Counted from the stretch's first letter, positions 8,030 to 16,957 are shown. The stretch is 64,000 nucleotides of DNA from an uncultured Oscillibacter sp. (GCA_910577405.1 CAJTMG010000001.1:62001-126000), one strand, 5' to 3'. Program-made: numbers and translations. Notes: generated from the sequence alone by a model not told the origin.

Positions 8030-8773
8030 ATGCTGGCAGAACAGCGGGCGGAAAAAATTCTTACGGAACTGGCTCGGAAACGGGCGGTCAGCGTCGGAGA
8101 CCTCTGCCTGATCACCGGCGCATCTGAAACCACCATCCGAAGGGACCTGACCGCCTTGGCAAGACAGGGCAAGCTGAGCAAGGTCCATGGCGGCGCGGTG
8201 CGGATGAACGCGGAATTCTACGGGGAAGAGCCGGATATGGAGACAAAACGGCAGCTTTATACCGAGGAAAAGGTCCGGATCGCCGCCGCCGCCGCAAGCC
8301 TTATTCAGGACGATGATATCGTGTTTCTGGATTCCGGCACGACCGTTATGCATATGCCGCAGTATTTGCAGGATTCCAAAGCCCTCTTTCTCACAAACAG
8401 CGTTGAATGCGCCTGCCGCCTGATGGAACGGGACCTCCGGACGTATATGCTGGGCGGCACCCTCAAGGCGGGAACGATGGCGATCGTGGGGGCGGAAACC
8501 GTGGAGTCCCTGCGGCGCTACAACTTCACAAAGGCGTTTCTGGGCGTGAACGGCGTGACCATCAGCCAGGGCTTTACCACGCCGGACCCGGAAGAGGCGG
8601 CGGTCAAGGCGCTGGCGGCGTCCCGTGCCCAGGAGGTCTTCGTGGTGGCCGATTCCAGCAAGTTTGGCCGGGTTACCGCAGCTGTCATGTTCTCCATCGG
8701 CTCCGCCGTTATCATCACCGACCTCCTCCCGGACCCAGGCTACCGGGAGTATACCGATATCAGGGAGGTGTAA
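8030..8773 (+). CDS. DeoR-family sugar regulator (FruR/GlcR-like)
   Basis: 247 aa from the ATG at 8030, which follows AAAAGGAGG; an upstream in-frame ATG at 7961 lacks a ribosome-binding site. An N-terminal winged helix (LAEQRAEKILTELARKR, then TGASETTIRRDLTALA) is followed by the phosphosugar-sensing DeoR C-domain (VFLDSGTTVMHM, LGGTLKAGTMAIVG, VADSSKFG). Members are inducible repressors answering to phosphorylated sugars. It ends 3 nt before the 1-phosphofructokinase gene, so it probably autoregulates this operon. Confidence 0.93.
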   Translation: MLAEQRAEKILTELARKRAVSVGDLCLITGASETTIRRDLTALARQGKLSKVHGGAVRMNAEFYGEEPDMETKRQLYTEEKVRIAAAAASLIQDDDIVFLDSGTTVMHMPQYLQDSKALFLTNSVECACRLMERDLRTYMLGGTLKAGTMAIVGAETVESLRRYNFTKAFLGVNGVTISQGFTTPDPEEAAVKALAASRAQEVFVVADSSKFGRVTAAVMFSIGSAVIITDLLPDPGYREYTDIREV

Positions 8774-8776
8774 GCG

Positions 8777-9685
8777 TTGGTCTATACCGTTACCTTTAAC
8801 CCTGCCTTGGATTACGTCCTGCATATGGACCACTTCCAGACAGGCGGGCTCAACCGGACCCAGAGCGAGGAGATTCACTGCGGCGGCAAGGGCGTCAACG
8901 TCTCCACCGTGCTGAAAAATCTGGGCGTGGAAAACGTTGCCCTGGGTTTTCTGGCGGGCTTCACAGGGCAGGCGCTGGAGTCCGGTCTGCAAAAGGCCGG
9001 CATCCGGTCCGATTTCATATGGCTGCAAACCGGTATGACCCGCGTGAATGTCAAGATCAAATCCGGCCTGGAAACCGAAATCAATAATCCCGGCCCCGCC
9101 ATCCCGCCCCAGGCTCTGGAAGGTCTTTTCCAGAAATTGGACCAGCTCCGGCCAGGGGATATCATCGTGCTGGCCGGTTCCATCCCAGACCCCCATCCGG
9201 AGGAAATCTACCGGCGGCTCTTCACCCGTCTGGAGGGCAGAGGCGTGCTGGCGGTGGTGGACGCTGCCGGAGAACTTCTGCGGACCGTGCTGCCGTTCCA
9301 TCCATTCCTGATAAAGCCCAATTTGCAGGAGCTGGGCGATCTCTTCGGCGAGCGTCTGGAGAGCAAAAACCGGACGGAAATCCTGAACCGTGCAAAGCGG
9401 CTGCAAGCATGGGGGGCACAGAACGTGCTGGTCTCCATGGCCGGGGACGGCTCCCTGCTGCTGGACGGAGACGGCGGGAGTCATTGGCTGGGCGTGCCGC
9501 CGGGTACGGTCCGGAATTCCGTCGGCGCGGGGGATTCCATGGTAGCGGGCTTTCTGGCGGGCTGGCTCAGGGACGGCTCTTACAATACCGCTCACAGAAT
9601 GGGCGCCGCTGCCGGGTCCGCCACGGCCTTCTCAAACGGGCTGGCCTCCAAGACGGAGATTCTTGCCCTGCTGGACGCGTTCTGA
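8777..9685 (+). CDS. fruK: 1-phosphofructokinase (PfkB family)
   Basis: 302 aa with a TTG start, preceded by GGGAGGTG. The N-terminus MVYTVTFNPALDYVLHMDHF and CGGKGVNVSTVLKNLG are the FruK/LacC signatures, and NSVGAGDSMVAGFLAG near residue 248 holds the anion hole and catalytic Asp. FruK converts fructose-1-phosphate to fructose-1,6-bisphosphate; tagatose-6-phosphate kinase is the close alternative. Its partner here is a mannitol-type rather than a fructose-type PTS, which is unusual. Confidence 0.88.
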   Translation: MVYTVTFNPALDYVLHMDHFQTGGLNRTQSEEIHCGGKGVNVSTVLKNLGVENVALGFLAGFTGQALESGLQKAGIRSDFIWLQTGMTRVNVKIKSGLETEINNPGPAIPPQALEGLFQKLDQLRPGDIIVLAGSIPDPHPEEIYRRLFTRLEGRGVLAVVDAAGELLRTVLPFHPFLIKPNLQELGDLFGERLESKNRTEILNRAKRLQAWGAQNVLVSMAGDGSLLLDGDGGSHWLGVPPGTVRNSVGAGDSMVAGFLAGWLRDGSYNTAHRMGAAAGSATAFSNGLASKTEILALLDAF

Positions 9686-9763
9686 TATTCCGGAAACCCG
9701 TCCGCGCAACTTACTTTGTGCCCCCTAGCATCACATAAATTTTTAGGAAAGGAAGAAAACGCT

Positions 9764-11644
9764 ATGAAACAAAATGTCCAAAAGTTTGGACGGTTCCTGT
9801 CCGGTATGGTCATGCCGAACATCGGAGCCTTCATCGCGTGGGGATTCATCGCCGCGTTCTTCATTGAGAAGGGCTGGTTCCCCAATGCAACCATCGCGGG
9901 TATGGTAGGACCCATGCTCCAGTATTTGCTGCCGATTCTGATTGGTTACACCGGCGGCCGGGCTATCGGAGGCCAGAAGGGAGCGGTCACCGGCGCCTTG
10001 GCTACTCTGGGCGCAATTGCATCCACTGACAGCACCATGTTTATCGGCGCTATGATCTGCGGCCCTCTGGGAGGCTGGTGCATCAAGAAGTTTGACGAGA
10101 AGATGGAAGGCCATATTCCCGCCGGCTTCGAGATGGTCGTCAATAACTTCTCTGTGGGCATCATCGGCGCAATCCTGTCCGTTCTGGCCATCTTCGTCAT
10201 CGGACCCGTCTGCGTGGGCCTGACCAATGTCCTGAAATCGGGCGTGGACTTCCTGGTGAGCCACGGACTGCTGCCCCTTACCGCCGTTCTGGTGGAGCCT
10301 GCAAAGGTCCTGTTCCTCAACAACGCGATCAACCACGGCGTGTTTACCCCCATCGGCACTGAACAGGCCATTGAAGCGGGCAAGTCCATCCTCTTCATGA
10401 TTGAGTCCAACCCCGGTCCCGGTCTGGGCCTCCTGCTGGCTTACTGCGTTGCCGGCAAGGGCGAGACTCGTTCCTCCGCTGGCGCCGCTGCCGTAATTCA
10501 CTTTGTAGGCGGCATCCATGAGATCTATTTCCCCTACGTCCTGATGAACCCTATTGTGATTCTTGGACCCATGCTGGGCAACGTCTGCGCTATCTTCACG
10601 CTGTCTCTTCTGGGCGGCGGTCTGGTGGCGGCGGCATCCCCCGGCAGTATCATTGCTGAAATGCTTATGACGCCTCCGGGAGGCTATTTCGCCAATATCG
10701 CGGGCATTGCGGTAGGCGCGGTGGTCAGCTTCCTGATTTCGGCCTTCCTGCTGAAGATGTTCGGCAAGGATTCCAGTCTGGAAGAGGCACAGGCCCAGGT
10801 AGCCGCAAGCAAGGCCGCTTCCAAGGGTCAGGCTGTTTCCGGCAGTTCCACTGGCGCGGCGGTCAGCGCAAACGACGTGAAGAAGATCGTCTTTGCCTGC
10901 GACGCCGGTATGGGTTCCTCTGCCATGGGCGCGACGATGCTCCGGAACAAGCTGAAAGACGCTGGCATCACGGATATTGAAGTCATTCACTACCCCGTAG
11001 GCGAGATTCCCGGCGACTGTCAGATCGTTGTCACTCACCACGAGCTGTCCGGCCGTGCAGCGGAACGCGCTCCTCAGGCCCGGATTGTCCCCATCAAGAA
11101 TTTCATGGGCGCACCCGAGTACGCGGCCCTGGTGGAAGAGCTGTCCGCGGCCCGGAAGGGTGGAACGGCTCCCGCGCCTGCCGCCGAGAAGAAGGAAGAA
11201 ACTGCCGGTTCCGGCGCGATCCTGCTGGAGAAACAGAACGTGGTCCTGAACTGCAAGCCTGTCACGCCGGAAGAGGCCATCAAAGCCTGCGGCGAACTGA
11301 TGGTCAAGAGCGGCTACGTGGAAGAGGGCTATGTCCCCGGTATGCTGGAGCGTCAGAAGGAGTTCTCCCTGGCCATCGGCAACCATGTGGCCATCCCTCA
11401 CGGCACCGTCGCGGTCAAGTCCCTGATTAAGAAGACCGGTATTGTGGTCATGACCTATCCCGAAGGCATCCAGTGGGACGACGAGCTGGTTACCCTGGTG
11501 GTCGGCATTGCGGCCAAGGGTGACGAGCATCTGGAAATCCTGGGCCGCGTGGTGGAGGTCGCCGACTCCGAGGAATCCACCGACGCCCTGGTAAAGGCCG
11601 CCAGCGTGGAAGACCTCTATAAGAAGCTCAACGGTCTTGACTGA
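9764..11644 (+). CDS. mtlA: Mannitol-specific PTS transporter EIICBA
   Basis: 626 aa, the full three-domain form. The membrane IIC domain (about 1-345) has FGRFLSGMVMPNIGAFIAWG and the substrate region GGIHEIYFPYVLMNP. After an Ala/Ser linker comes IIB with its phosphocysteine in VFACDAGMGSSAMGATML. After a second Ala/Pro/Lys linker comes IIA with its phosphohistidine in AIGNHVAIPHGTV. It imports and phosphorylates mannitol to mannitol-1-phosphate. The start at 9764 follows AGGAAAGGAAG. No terminator is visible before the next gene. Confidence 0.95.
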   Translation: MKQNVQKFGRFLSGMVMPNIGAFIAWGFIAAFFIEKGWFPNATIAGMVGPMLQYLLPILIGYTGGRAIGGQKGAVTGALATLGAIASTDSTMFIGAMICGPLGGWCIKKFDEKMEGHIPAGFEMVVNNFSVGIIGAILSVLAIFVIGPVCVGLTNVLKSGVDFLVSHGLLPLTAVLVEPAKVLFLNNAINHGVFTPIGTEQAIEAGKSILFMIESNPGPGLGLLLAYCVAGKGETRSSAGAAAVIHFVGGIHEIYFPYVLMNPIVILGPMLGNVCAIFTLSLLGGGLVAAASPGSIIAEMLMTPPGGYFANIAGIAVGAVVSFLISAFLLKMFGKDSSLEEAQAQVAASKAASKGQAVSGSSTGAAVSANDVKKIVFACDAGMGSSAMGATMLRNKLKDAGITDIEVIHYPVGEIPGDCQIVVTHHELSGRAAERAPQARIVPIKNFMGAPEYAALVEELSAARKGGTAPAPAAEKKEETAGSGAILLEKQNVVLNCKPVTPEEAIKACGELMVKSGYVEEGYVPGMLERQKEFSLAIGNHVAIPHGTVAVKSLIKKTGIVVMTYPEGIQWDDELVTLVVGIAAKGDEHLEILGRVVEVADSEESTDALVKAASVEDLYKKLNGLD

Positions 11645-11896
11645 GTTCAGATTATTGAGATAAGAAATAGGAGATAAGAGACAGAGGATGGGAGATAGCT
11701 GCCTGCGCGTAAATGGCCTGCTGTTTCACAACTCCCATCTTCTTCTCTGACTCCTGTTTCCCCGCTGGTCTCAATCTGTCCCAATTCCAAACCAATCCAT
11801 TCCATACCAATCCAATCCATCCCATTCCAACCCAAACCATTCCAACCCAAACCATTCCAATCCAACACACATTCACAAGAAAGGACCAATTGCGAC
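11645..11896. repeat. Intergenic low-complexity tracts
   Basis: The left part is purine-rich with repeated GAGATAAGA-like words (11657-11698). The right part (about 11780-11870) is a degenerate array of CCAAACCATT and CCAATCCATT words, including two adjacent 15-bp copies of CATTCCAACCCAAAC. The minus strand reads as spurious WNGLG repeats. No gene or clear promoter is seen. Confidence 0.7.
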
Positions 11897-13153
11897 ATGA
11901 AGTCAAAGGGTGTGCGTCTCTATGGCGCCTATGACATCCGTCTGGAGGAGTTTGACCTGCCGGAGATTCGGGAAGATGAAATTCTGGTCCGGGTCATGAG
12001 CGACAGCATCTGTATGTCAACCTACAAGCTCCTGATGCAGGGGAAGGCCCATAAGCGATGCCCGCAGGATGTAGAGACGCGCCCGGTCCTGATTGGCCAC
12101 GAATTTGCCGGCGACATCGTAAAGGTGGGCCGGAAGTGGCGGAACGAATTCCAGCCGGGAGAGAAGTTCGCGCAGCAGCCGGCTTTGAATTACAAGGGCA
12201 GTCTGGCGTCTCCCGGATACTCCTACCCCTATTTCGGGGGCGCGTGTACATACTGCATCGTGCCGCCGGAGGTCATGGAGCTGGGCTATCTCCTGCATTA
12301 CGACGGCGAGAGCTATTTTGAAGCCAGCTTAGGCGAACCCATGAGCTGCATCATTGGCGGCTACTACGGCAACTATCACACGGACAAGCACAGTCACAAG
12401 CACAGCATCGGCGTCAGGGAAGGGGGCCGCGTCCTGATTATGGGCGGCTGCGGTCCCATGGGCCTGGGGGCAATCGAGTATCCTTTGGCGCTGGAGAAAA
12501 AACCTTCTATGATTGTGGTCACGGACCTGTCCGACGAACGGATCGCCAGAGCGCGGCATTTTCTCTCTGAGAAGGAAGCGGCCCGTCACGGCGTCCGGCT
12601 GGTGTACGTCAATCCGTGTCATTGCGAGGACCAGTATGCCGCCCTGATGTCGCTGACCAAAGGGGAGGGCTTTGATGATATCTTTGTGTTCAACGCCATC
12701 CGGGATCTGGCGGAGCTCGGGGACCGGCTTCTTGCATACGACGGCTGTCTGAATTTCTTTTCCGGGCCAACGAACAAGGATTTTTCCGCCATGATAAATC
12801 TGTATAACTGTCACTATTCGTCCACCCACATTCTGGGCACCACCGGCGGCAACACGGACGATCTGAAAGAATCCATCCGGCTTTCTGCGGAAGGGAAGCT
12901 GCGTCCGGCGGTGATGGTGACTCATGTGGGCGGTATGGACTCGATTGTGGAGACCACCCGGAACCTGCCCCAGATTCCCGGCGGAAAGAAGCTGGCCTAC
13001 ACTCAATTTGATATGCCAATGACGGCCATCGACGAATTCCGCGAAAAGGGCGGTCCGCTCTTCACACGCCTCGCCGACTGCTGCGACGCCCACGGAGGAC
13101 TCTGGAATTCCGAGGCGGAGAAAATCCTGTTCCGGCATTTCGGCGTAAACTGA
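11897..13153 (+). CDS. Zinc-type hexitol-phosphate dehydrogenase (L-sorbose-1-phosphate reductase / SorE-like)
   Basis: 418 aa, longer than common medium-chain alcohol dehydrogenases (about 350) but like SorE (about 410). Cys39 in SDSICMSTYK and His67-Glu68 in GHEFAGDIVKVG are the catalytic-zinc ligands. The four-Cys structural-zinc loop is absent, as in SorE. GGCGPMGLGAIEY near residue 184 is the Rossmann loop. Placed after a mannitol PTS, it probably interconverts hexitol phosphates and ketose phosphates; substrate specificity cannot be read from sequence. Confidence 0.75.
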   Translation: MKSKGVRLYGAYDIRLEEFDLPEIREDEILVRVMSDSICMSTYKLLMQGKAHKRCPQDVETRPVLIGHEFAGDIVKVGRKWRNEFQPGEKFAQQPALNYKGSLASPGYSYPYFGGACTYCIVPPEVMELGYLLHYDGESYFEASLGEPMSCIIGGYYGNYHTDKHSHKHSIGVREGGRVLIMGGCGPMGLGAIEYPLALEKKPSMIVVTDLSDERIARARHFLSEKEAARHGVRLVYVNPCHCEDQYAALMSLTKGEGFDDIFVFNAIRDLAELGDRLLAYDGCLNFFSGPTNKDFSAMINLYNCHYSSTHILGTTGGNTDDLKESIRLSAEGKLRPAVMVTHVGGMDSIVETTRNLPQIPGGKKLAYTQFDMPMTAIDEFREKGGPLFTRLADCCDAHGGLWNSEAEKILFRHFGVN

Positions 13154-13157
13154 CGCA

Positions 13158-13193
13158 AAAAGGCACGGGGCATTCACTGCATCCCGTGCCTTT
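13158..13193. terminator. Bidirectional terminator
   Basis: AAAGGCACGGG (from 13159) pairs with CCCGTGCCTTT (13183-13193). It separates the SorE-like gene (+) from glmS (-). Confidence 0.8.
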
Positions 13194-13229
13194 GCTGATG
13201 AATTTTATTTCACAGAAAAAAACCTGATC

Positions 13230-15068
13230 TTACTCGACCGTAACGGATTTGGCAAGATTGCGCGGTTTGTCGATATCACAGCCCCGCTGGAGGGCAACGT
13301 AATAGGCGAAGAGCTGAAGGGGTACGATACTGAGGGTCGGCTGGAGCAGCGGATGGGTGTCGGGGACGGAAATCACGCTGTCGGCAGTCTTGGCCATCTT
13401 CTCCCGGAACGCGTCCGTGGTGATAGCCAGGACCTCCGCGCCCCGTGCCCGGACTTCCACGACATTGCTCATAGCCTTGTCAAAGAGGGGCCCGTAGGAG
13501 CCGAGGGCAATGACCAGGGTGCCGGGTTCGATCAGGGAGATGGTGCCGTGCTTCAATTCCCCGGACGCGTAGGCTTCGGAGTGGATATAGCTGATCTCCT
13601 TGAGTTTCAGGGAGCCTTCCAGACCCATGGCGTAGTCCAGGTTCCGGCCGATAAAGAAGACAGAGTCATGATTGAAGTATCTGGAGGCAAAATACTGGGT
13701 ATCTTCGAAATTCTCAAGATACGTCTGCATTTTCTCCGGAAGTTTCTGCATTTCCGTCAGGACCGCGCTGTATTCTTCCGGTTCGATGGTCCCCAGCAGG
13801 TCCGCCAGATACAGGCCCACCAGATCCATGGCCACAAGCTGCGTGGAATAGCCCTTGCTGGTAGCCACGGCGATTTCCGGCCCGGCCCAGGTGTAAAGCA
13901 CGTCGTGGGCCTCCCGCGCGATGGAGCTGCCCACCACGTTGCACACGGCCAGCGTCCGTCCACCCAGGCGTTTCGCTTCCCGGAGGGCGGCCATGGTGTC
14001 CAGCGTCTCCCCGGACTGACTGATAGCAATCACCAGCGTGTGTTCGTCCACCAGAGGCTGACTGTAGCGGAATTCCGAAGCCAGGGTGACCTCCACGGGA
14101 CGGCGCAGGATACGCTCCCAGATATATTTCGCCACCACCCCTGCATGATAAGCGGAGCCGCAGGCGATGATATAGATATGATTGATGTTCCTGGCTTCCT
14201 CGGCGCTGATGTGGATATCGTCCAGCACCACCCGGCCGTCACGGATGCGCGGGGAGATGGTTTTCCGGATGGCCTCCGGCTGTTCGAGGATTTCCTTGAA
14301 CATAAAGTGAGGATACCCGCCCTTTTCCGCCGCGGCCACGTCCCATTCCACAAAGCTGTGGGTCTTTTCCAGGGGATTCATCTCGTCGTCGAACACGTCG
14401 ATGCTGTCGGCGGTAAGAACGGCGATTTCCCCATCGTTCATATAGACCACGTCCCGGGTATGCTGGAGAATGGCGGTTACGTCAGAAGCGATAAAATTCC
14501 CCTCCGGGCTGAATCCCAGGATCAACGGGCTGTCCTTCCGGGCGGCGATCAAGGCGTTTGGGTAATCGGCGCAGATGATGCCGAACGCATAAGCCCCTTC
14601 AATCCGCCGCAGGCACCGTCCCACAGCCTCCATCATATTGCCGCATTCCTTATAATGATATTCCAGGAGCTGGGCCACGACTTCGGAATCGGTGTCGGAG
14701 GAAAACGTAACGCCGTATTTCATCAGCTGTTCTTTGATTTCCAGATAGTTTTCAATAATCCCATTATGAACCAAGGCGATCTTGCCGTTTTCGCTCACAT
14801 GGGGATGGGCGTTTGCGTCGTTGGGTTCTCCGTGGGTAGCCCAGCGGGTGTGTCCAATGCCCAGGACGCCCTCCAGATCCGCGCCGCCGTGGGTCAGTTC
14901 CGAGAGCGTCTGCAAACGGCCCTTGGATTTGCGCACCTGAATTCCCTTGGTCTCCGAGCGCAGGGCGATTCCGGCGGAGTCGTAACCCCGGTACTCCATC
15001 CGGGCCAGGCCGTCCAGCAGGATTGGCGCGGCTTCCTTACGGCCCACAAATCCGATTATTCCGCACAT
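13230..15068 (-). CDS. glmS: Glutamine--fructose-6-phosphate aminotransferase (isomerizing)
   Basis: 612 aa, full length. Cys2 in MCGIIGFVG is the glutaminase nucleophile. GYDSAGIAL and HTRWATHGEPNDANAHPH belong to the N-terminal amidotransferase domain. Two SIS domains follow, with SQSGETLDTMAALREAK near residue 350, and the protein ends in the invariant NLAKSVTVE. It makes glucosamine-6-phosphate for peptidoglycan. It is regulated by the ribozyme in its leader. The gene is inverted within the hexitol locus, whose product fructose-6-phosphate is its substrate. Confidence 0.97.
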   Translation of the reverse strand: MCGIIGFVGRKEAAPILLDGLARMEYRGYDSAGIALRSETKGIQVRKSKGRLQTLSELTHGGADLEGVLGIGHTRWATHGEPNDANAHPHVSENGKIALVHNGIIENYLEIKEQLMKYGVTFSSDTDSEVVAQLLEYHYKECGNMMEAVGRCLRRIEGAYAFGIICADYPNALIAARKDSPLILGFSPEGNFIASDVTAILQHTRDVVYMNDGEIAVLTADSIDVFDDEMNPLEKTHSFVEWDVAAAEKGGYPHFMFKEILEQPEAIRKTISPRIRDGRVVLDDIHISAEEARNINHIYIIACGSAYHAGVVAKYIWERILRRPVEVTLASEFRYSQPLVDEHTLVIAISQSGETLDTMAALREAKRLGGRTLAVCNVVGSSIAREAHDVLYTWAGPEIAVATSKGYSTQLVAMDLVGLYLADLLGTIEPEEYSAVLTEMQKLPEKMQTYLENFEDTQYFASRYFNHDSVFFIGRNLDYAMGLEGSLKLKEISYIHSEAYASGELKHGTISLIEPGTLVIALGSYGPLFDKAMSNVVEVRARGAEVLAITTDAFREKMAKTADSVISVPDTHPLLQPTLSIVPLQLFAYYVALQRGCDIDKPRNLAKSVTVE

Positions 15069-15120
15069 ATTGCAATCATTCCTTCCAAATTCGATTGTTC
15101 AGGAAAGGACAAATGCGCAG

Positions 15121-15285
15121 TCACCTGTCTCTTTCACAGCGGTCACGGCCCCTCTGTTTTGCAGTCGCCCGCATATTTATTGGCCGAGTACGCGTCCGCC
15201 AACACGGAAGGGCATCCGCCGAATCCTCGATGCTCCCTTCTCCTCGTCAACCGCGGTTTCTGATTTCAACGGCGGTTCTGGCGTT
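15121..15285 (-). ncRNA. glmS ribozyme
   Basis: On the minus strand CGCC (15280-15283) starts the core. CGCCA (15279-15283) pairs with TGGCG (15197-15201), AACCGC (15272-15277) with GCGGTT (15249-15254), and GAAGGG (15235-15240) with CCCTTC (15207-15212). The invariant words GTTGACGAGG (15242-15251) and TCGGCGGATG (15213-15222) are both present, with GGGCGACTG further on. It lies about 50 nt upstream of glmS. Glucosamine-6-phosphate would trigger cleavage and message decay. The base at +1 (15284) is A instead of the conserved G. Confidence 0.93.
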
Positions 15286-15350
15286 TTTGATGGCATGAAA
15301 ACCATAAACCTCCTTTCCCTCTGCGAAAAGCCTATGAAAGGCCAAGAAGC

Positions 15351-15379
15351 ATTATACTTGACGGAGGGAGAAAAGTCAA
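15351..15379 (-). promoter_or_regulatory. glmS promoter
   Basis: Minus strand TTGACT (15374-15379), 17-nt spacer, TATAAT (15351-15356), giving a start near 15344, about 60 nt before the ribozyme cleavage site. Confidence 0.85.
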
Positions 15380-15664
15380 CACGCGGCGTTTTCCGAGGGC
15401 CTGACTGCCCTGCGCGTCAACTGCTTTTCATACTGCGGCAGTCTGACGGAGCTTGTATTCCCAAAGAGTCTGAAAAAAATAGCGCCCAATGTCTTCTGGA
15501 ACAGTGAAAACCTGACCAGCATCACCATACCGGGCAATCTGGAGGAAATCGGCGGCTGGTCATTCACTCCTACACATAAACTGACCATTCACGCGCCTGC
15601 CGGTTCTATAATGGAGCCGTGGGCCAAAGCATATCATATTCATTTTGAAAAGATGAAAGAGTAA
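15362..15664 (+). pseudogene. C-terminal remnant of a BspA-type leucine-rich-repeat protein
   Basis: An open frame of about 100 codons, closed by TGA (15359-15361) upstream and lacking a usable start, encodes LRR_5-type repeats. Examples are FSYCGSLTELVFPKSLKKIA, then NLTSITIPGNLEEIGGWSF, ending IHFEKMKE. The spacing of about 23 residues with SLT, IP and IG positions is characteristic of BspA-like surface proteins. The 5' part of the gene is gone, and the glmS promoter now lies on the opposite strand of the remnant. Confidence 0.75.
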
Positions 15665-15786
15665 GGAAGAGGCGGGCAGAAAACCGCATTCCTGACTCCC
15701 GATTCCCAATTGAAAAGAGCGAAGAGCAAGGAACGGACCGGCAGAAAAACCTCATTCCTGGCTCTTAAATCCCAATTCAAAAAAGC
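15663..15786 (+). repeat. Direct duplication upstream of mtlD
   Basis: Two copies of about 58 bp with 66-bp period, starting AAGGAAGAGGCGGGCAGAAA at 15663 and AAGGAACGGACCGGCAGAAA at 15729, share CATTCCTG and CCCAATT words. They occupy the space between the LRR remnant and mtlD. No clear promoter is seen for mtlD. Confidence 0.65.
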
Positions 15787-15799
15787 AGGAGGATGTATT

Positions 15800-16957
15800 A
15801 TGAAACAGGCAATTCAAATCGGCGCGGGCAACATCGGCCGGGGCTTCATCGGCGCTTTGCTGGAACAGGCAGGCTGGCACGTGACCTTTGCGGACGTGGT
15901 GGAGCCCATCATCAACGCCCTGAACGAGCAGCATCACTACACGGTGCACATTCTGGACCGGGAGCCGGGGGAGATTGAGATTTCCAATGTGGACGGCGTG
16001 ATTTCCACCAGTCCGGAGTTTGCCCAGCGGGTAGCGCAGTGCGATCTGATCACCACCGCCGTAGGCCCCAACGTCCTGCCGATTATCGCCAAGAGCATAG
16101 CAGGCGGCGTGCAGGCCCGGATTGCGGCAGGAAATCAGAATCCCATGAACGTGGTTTGCTGCGAGAATGGCCTGCGGACCACCACCCGGCTGAAAAACGA
16201 GGTTGTGAAGCATCTGAACGAGGATGAAAAAGCGTTTCTGGAAGAGCACATCGGCTTTGCGGACTGCGCCGTGGACCGGATCTGCCCCAAGCCGAATTTC
16301 GAGAACATCCTGGACGCCGCCGTGGAGCGTTACTGCGAATGGGATGTTGAACGGGCCGGCTGGAAGGGCGAGCAGACGGAAATCCCCGGCATGACCTACG
16401 CGGACAATCTGATGGCCTACCTGGAACGGAAGCTCTTTACCCTGAACAGCGGCCATGCCATCTGCGCCTATCTGGGCTATCTCAAGGGCTATCAGACCAT
16501 CAAGGAGAGCATCGCGGACCCCTTCATCGGCGGCACGGTTTACGCGGCCATCAAGGAGAGCGGCGCGGGGCTGATCAAGGAATTCGATTTTGACCCCGCC
16601 GCCCATTACGCCTATGTGGACAAGATTTTCGCCCGTTATCAGAATCCCTTCCTGGAAGACGAGGTTTTGCGGGTAGGCCGTGAACCCATCCGGAAGCTGG
16701 AACCCGGCGACCGTTTGATTAAGCCTCTGACCACCACCGCGTCCTATGGCCTGCCTGTGGACCATCTGATTTTCGGCGCGGCGGCGGCTCTGCGGTTCGA
16801 CTGCCCCGAGGACGCCCAGAGTGTGGAGCTCCAGGCCAAGCTGAAAGCCGAAGGTCCTGCCGCAGCCCTCAGCGCATACTCCGGCCTCCAGACCGACAGC
16901 CCCCTCTTTGCCCGTATCCTGGATGTGTACAACGCCCTGGGGATTGCGGCGAAGTAA
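15800..16957 (+). CDS. mtlD: Mannitol-1-phosphate 5-dehydrogenase
   Basis: 385 aa from the ATG at 15800 (AGGAGG 8 nt upstream). IQIGAGNIGRGFIGALL binds NAD. KLFTLNSGHAICAYLGYLKG near residue 215 carries the catalytic Lys/Asn/His of long-chain polyol dehydrogenases. It oxidises mannitol-1-phosphate from MtlA to fructose-6-phosphate. It lies 2.6 kb from the rest of the hexitol operon, separated by inverted glmS, so it must be transcribed separately. Confidence 0.95.
   Translation: MKQAIQIGAGNIGRGFIGALLEQAGWHVTFADVVEPIINALNEQHHYTVHILDREPGEIEISNVDGVISTSPEFAQRVAQCDLITTAVGPNVLPIIAKSIAGGVQARIAAGNQNPMNVVCCENGLRTTTRLKNEVVKHLNEDEKAFLEEHIGFADCAVDRICPKPNFENILDAAVERYCEWDVERAGWKGEQTEIPGMTYADNLMAYLERKLFTLNSGHAICAYLGYLKGYQTIKESIADPFIGGTVYAAIKESGAGLIKEFDFDPAAHYAYVDKIFARYQNPFLEDEVLRVGREPIRKLEPGDRLIKPLTTTASYGLPVDHLIFGAAAALRFDCPEDAQSVELQAKLKAEGPAAALSAYSGLQTDSPLFARILDVYNALGIAAK

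Noticed and set aside
9764..11644. Fructose-specific PTS (suggested by the neighbouring fruK)
   Set aside because: Domain order IIC-IIB-IIA and motifs are those of MtlA; fructose permeases differ in order and sequence.
11647..11906. Frames encoding WNGLG repeats
   Set aside because: Result of the low-complexity CCAAACC tract; no start signal and in two frames at once.
15179..15304. Possible 42-codon upstream reading frame across the glmS ribozyme (AAAGGAGG near an ATG)
   Set aside because: The spacing to the ATG is only three bases and the region is explained by the ribozyme structure.
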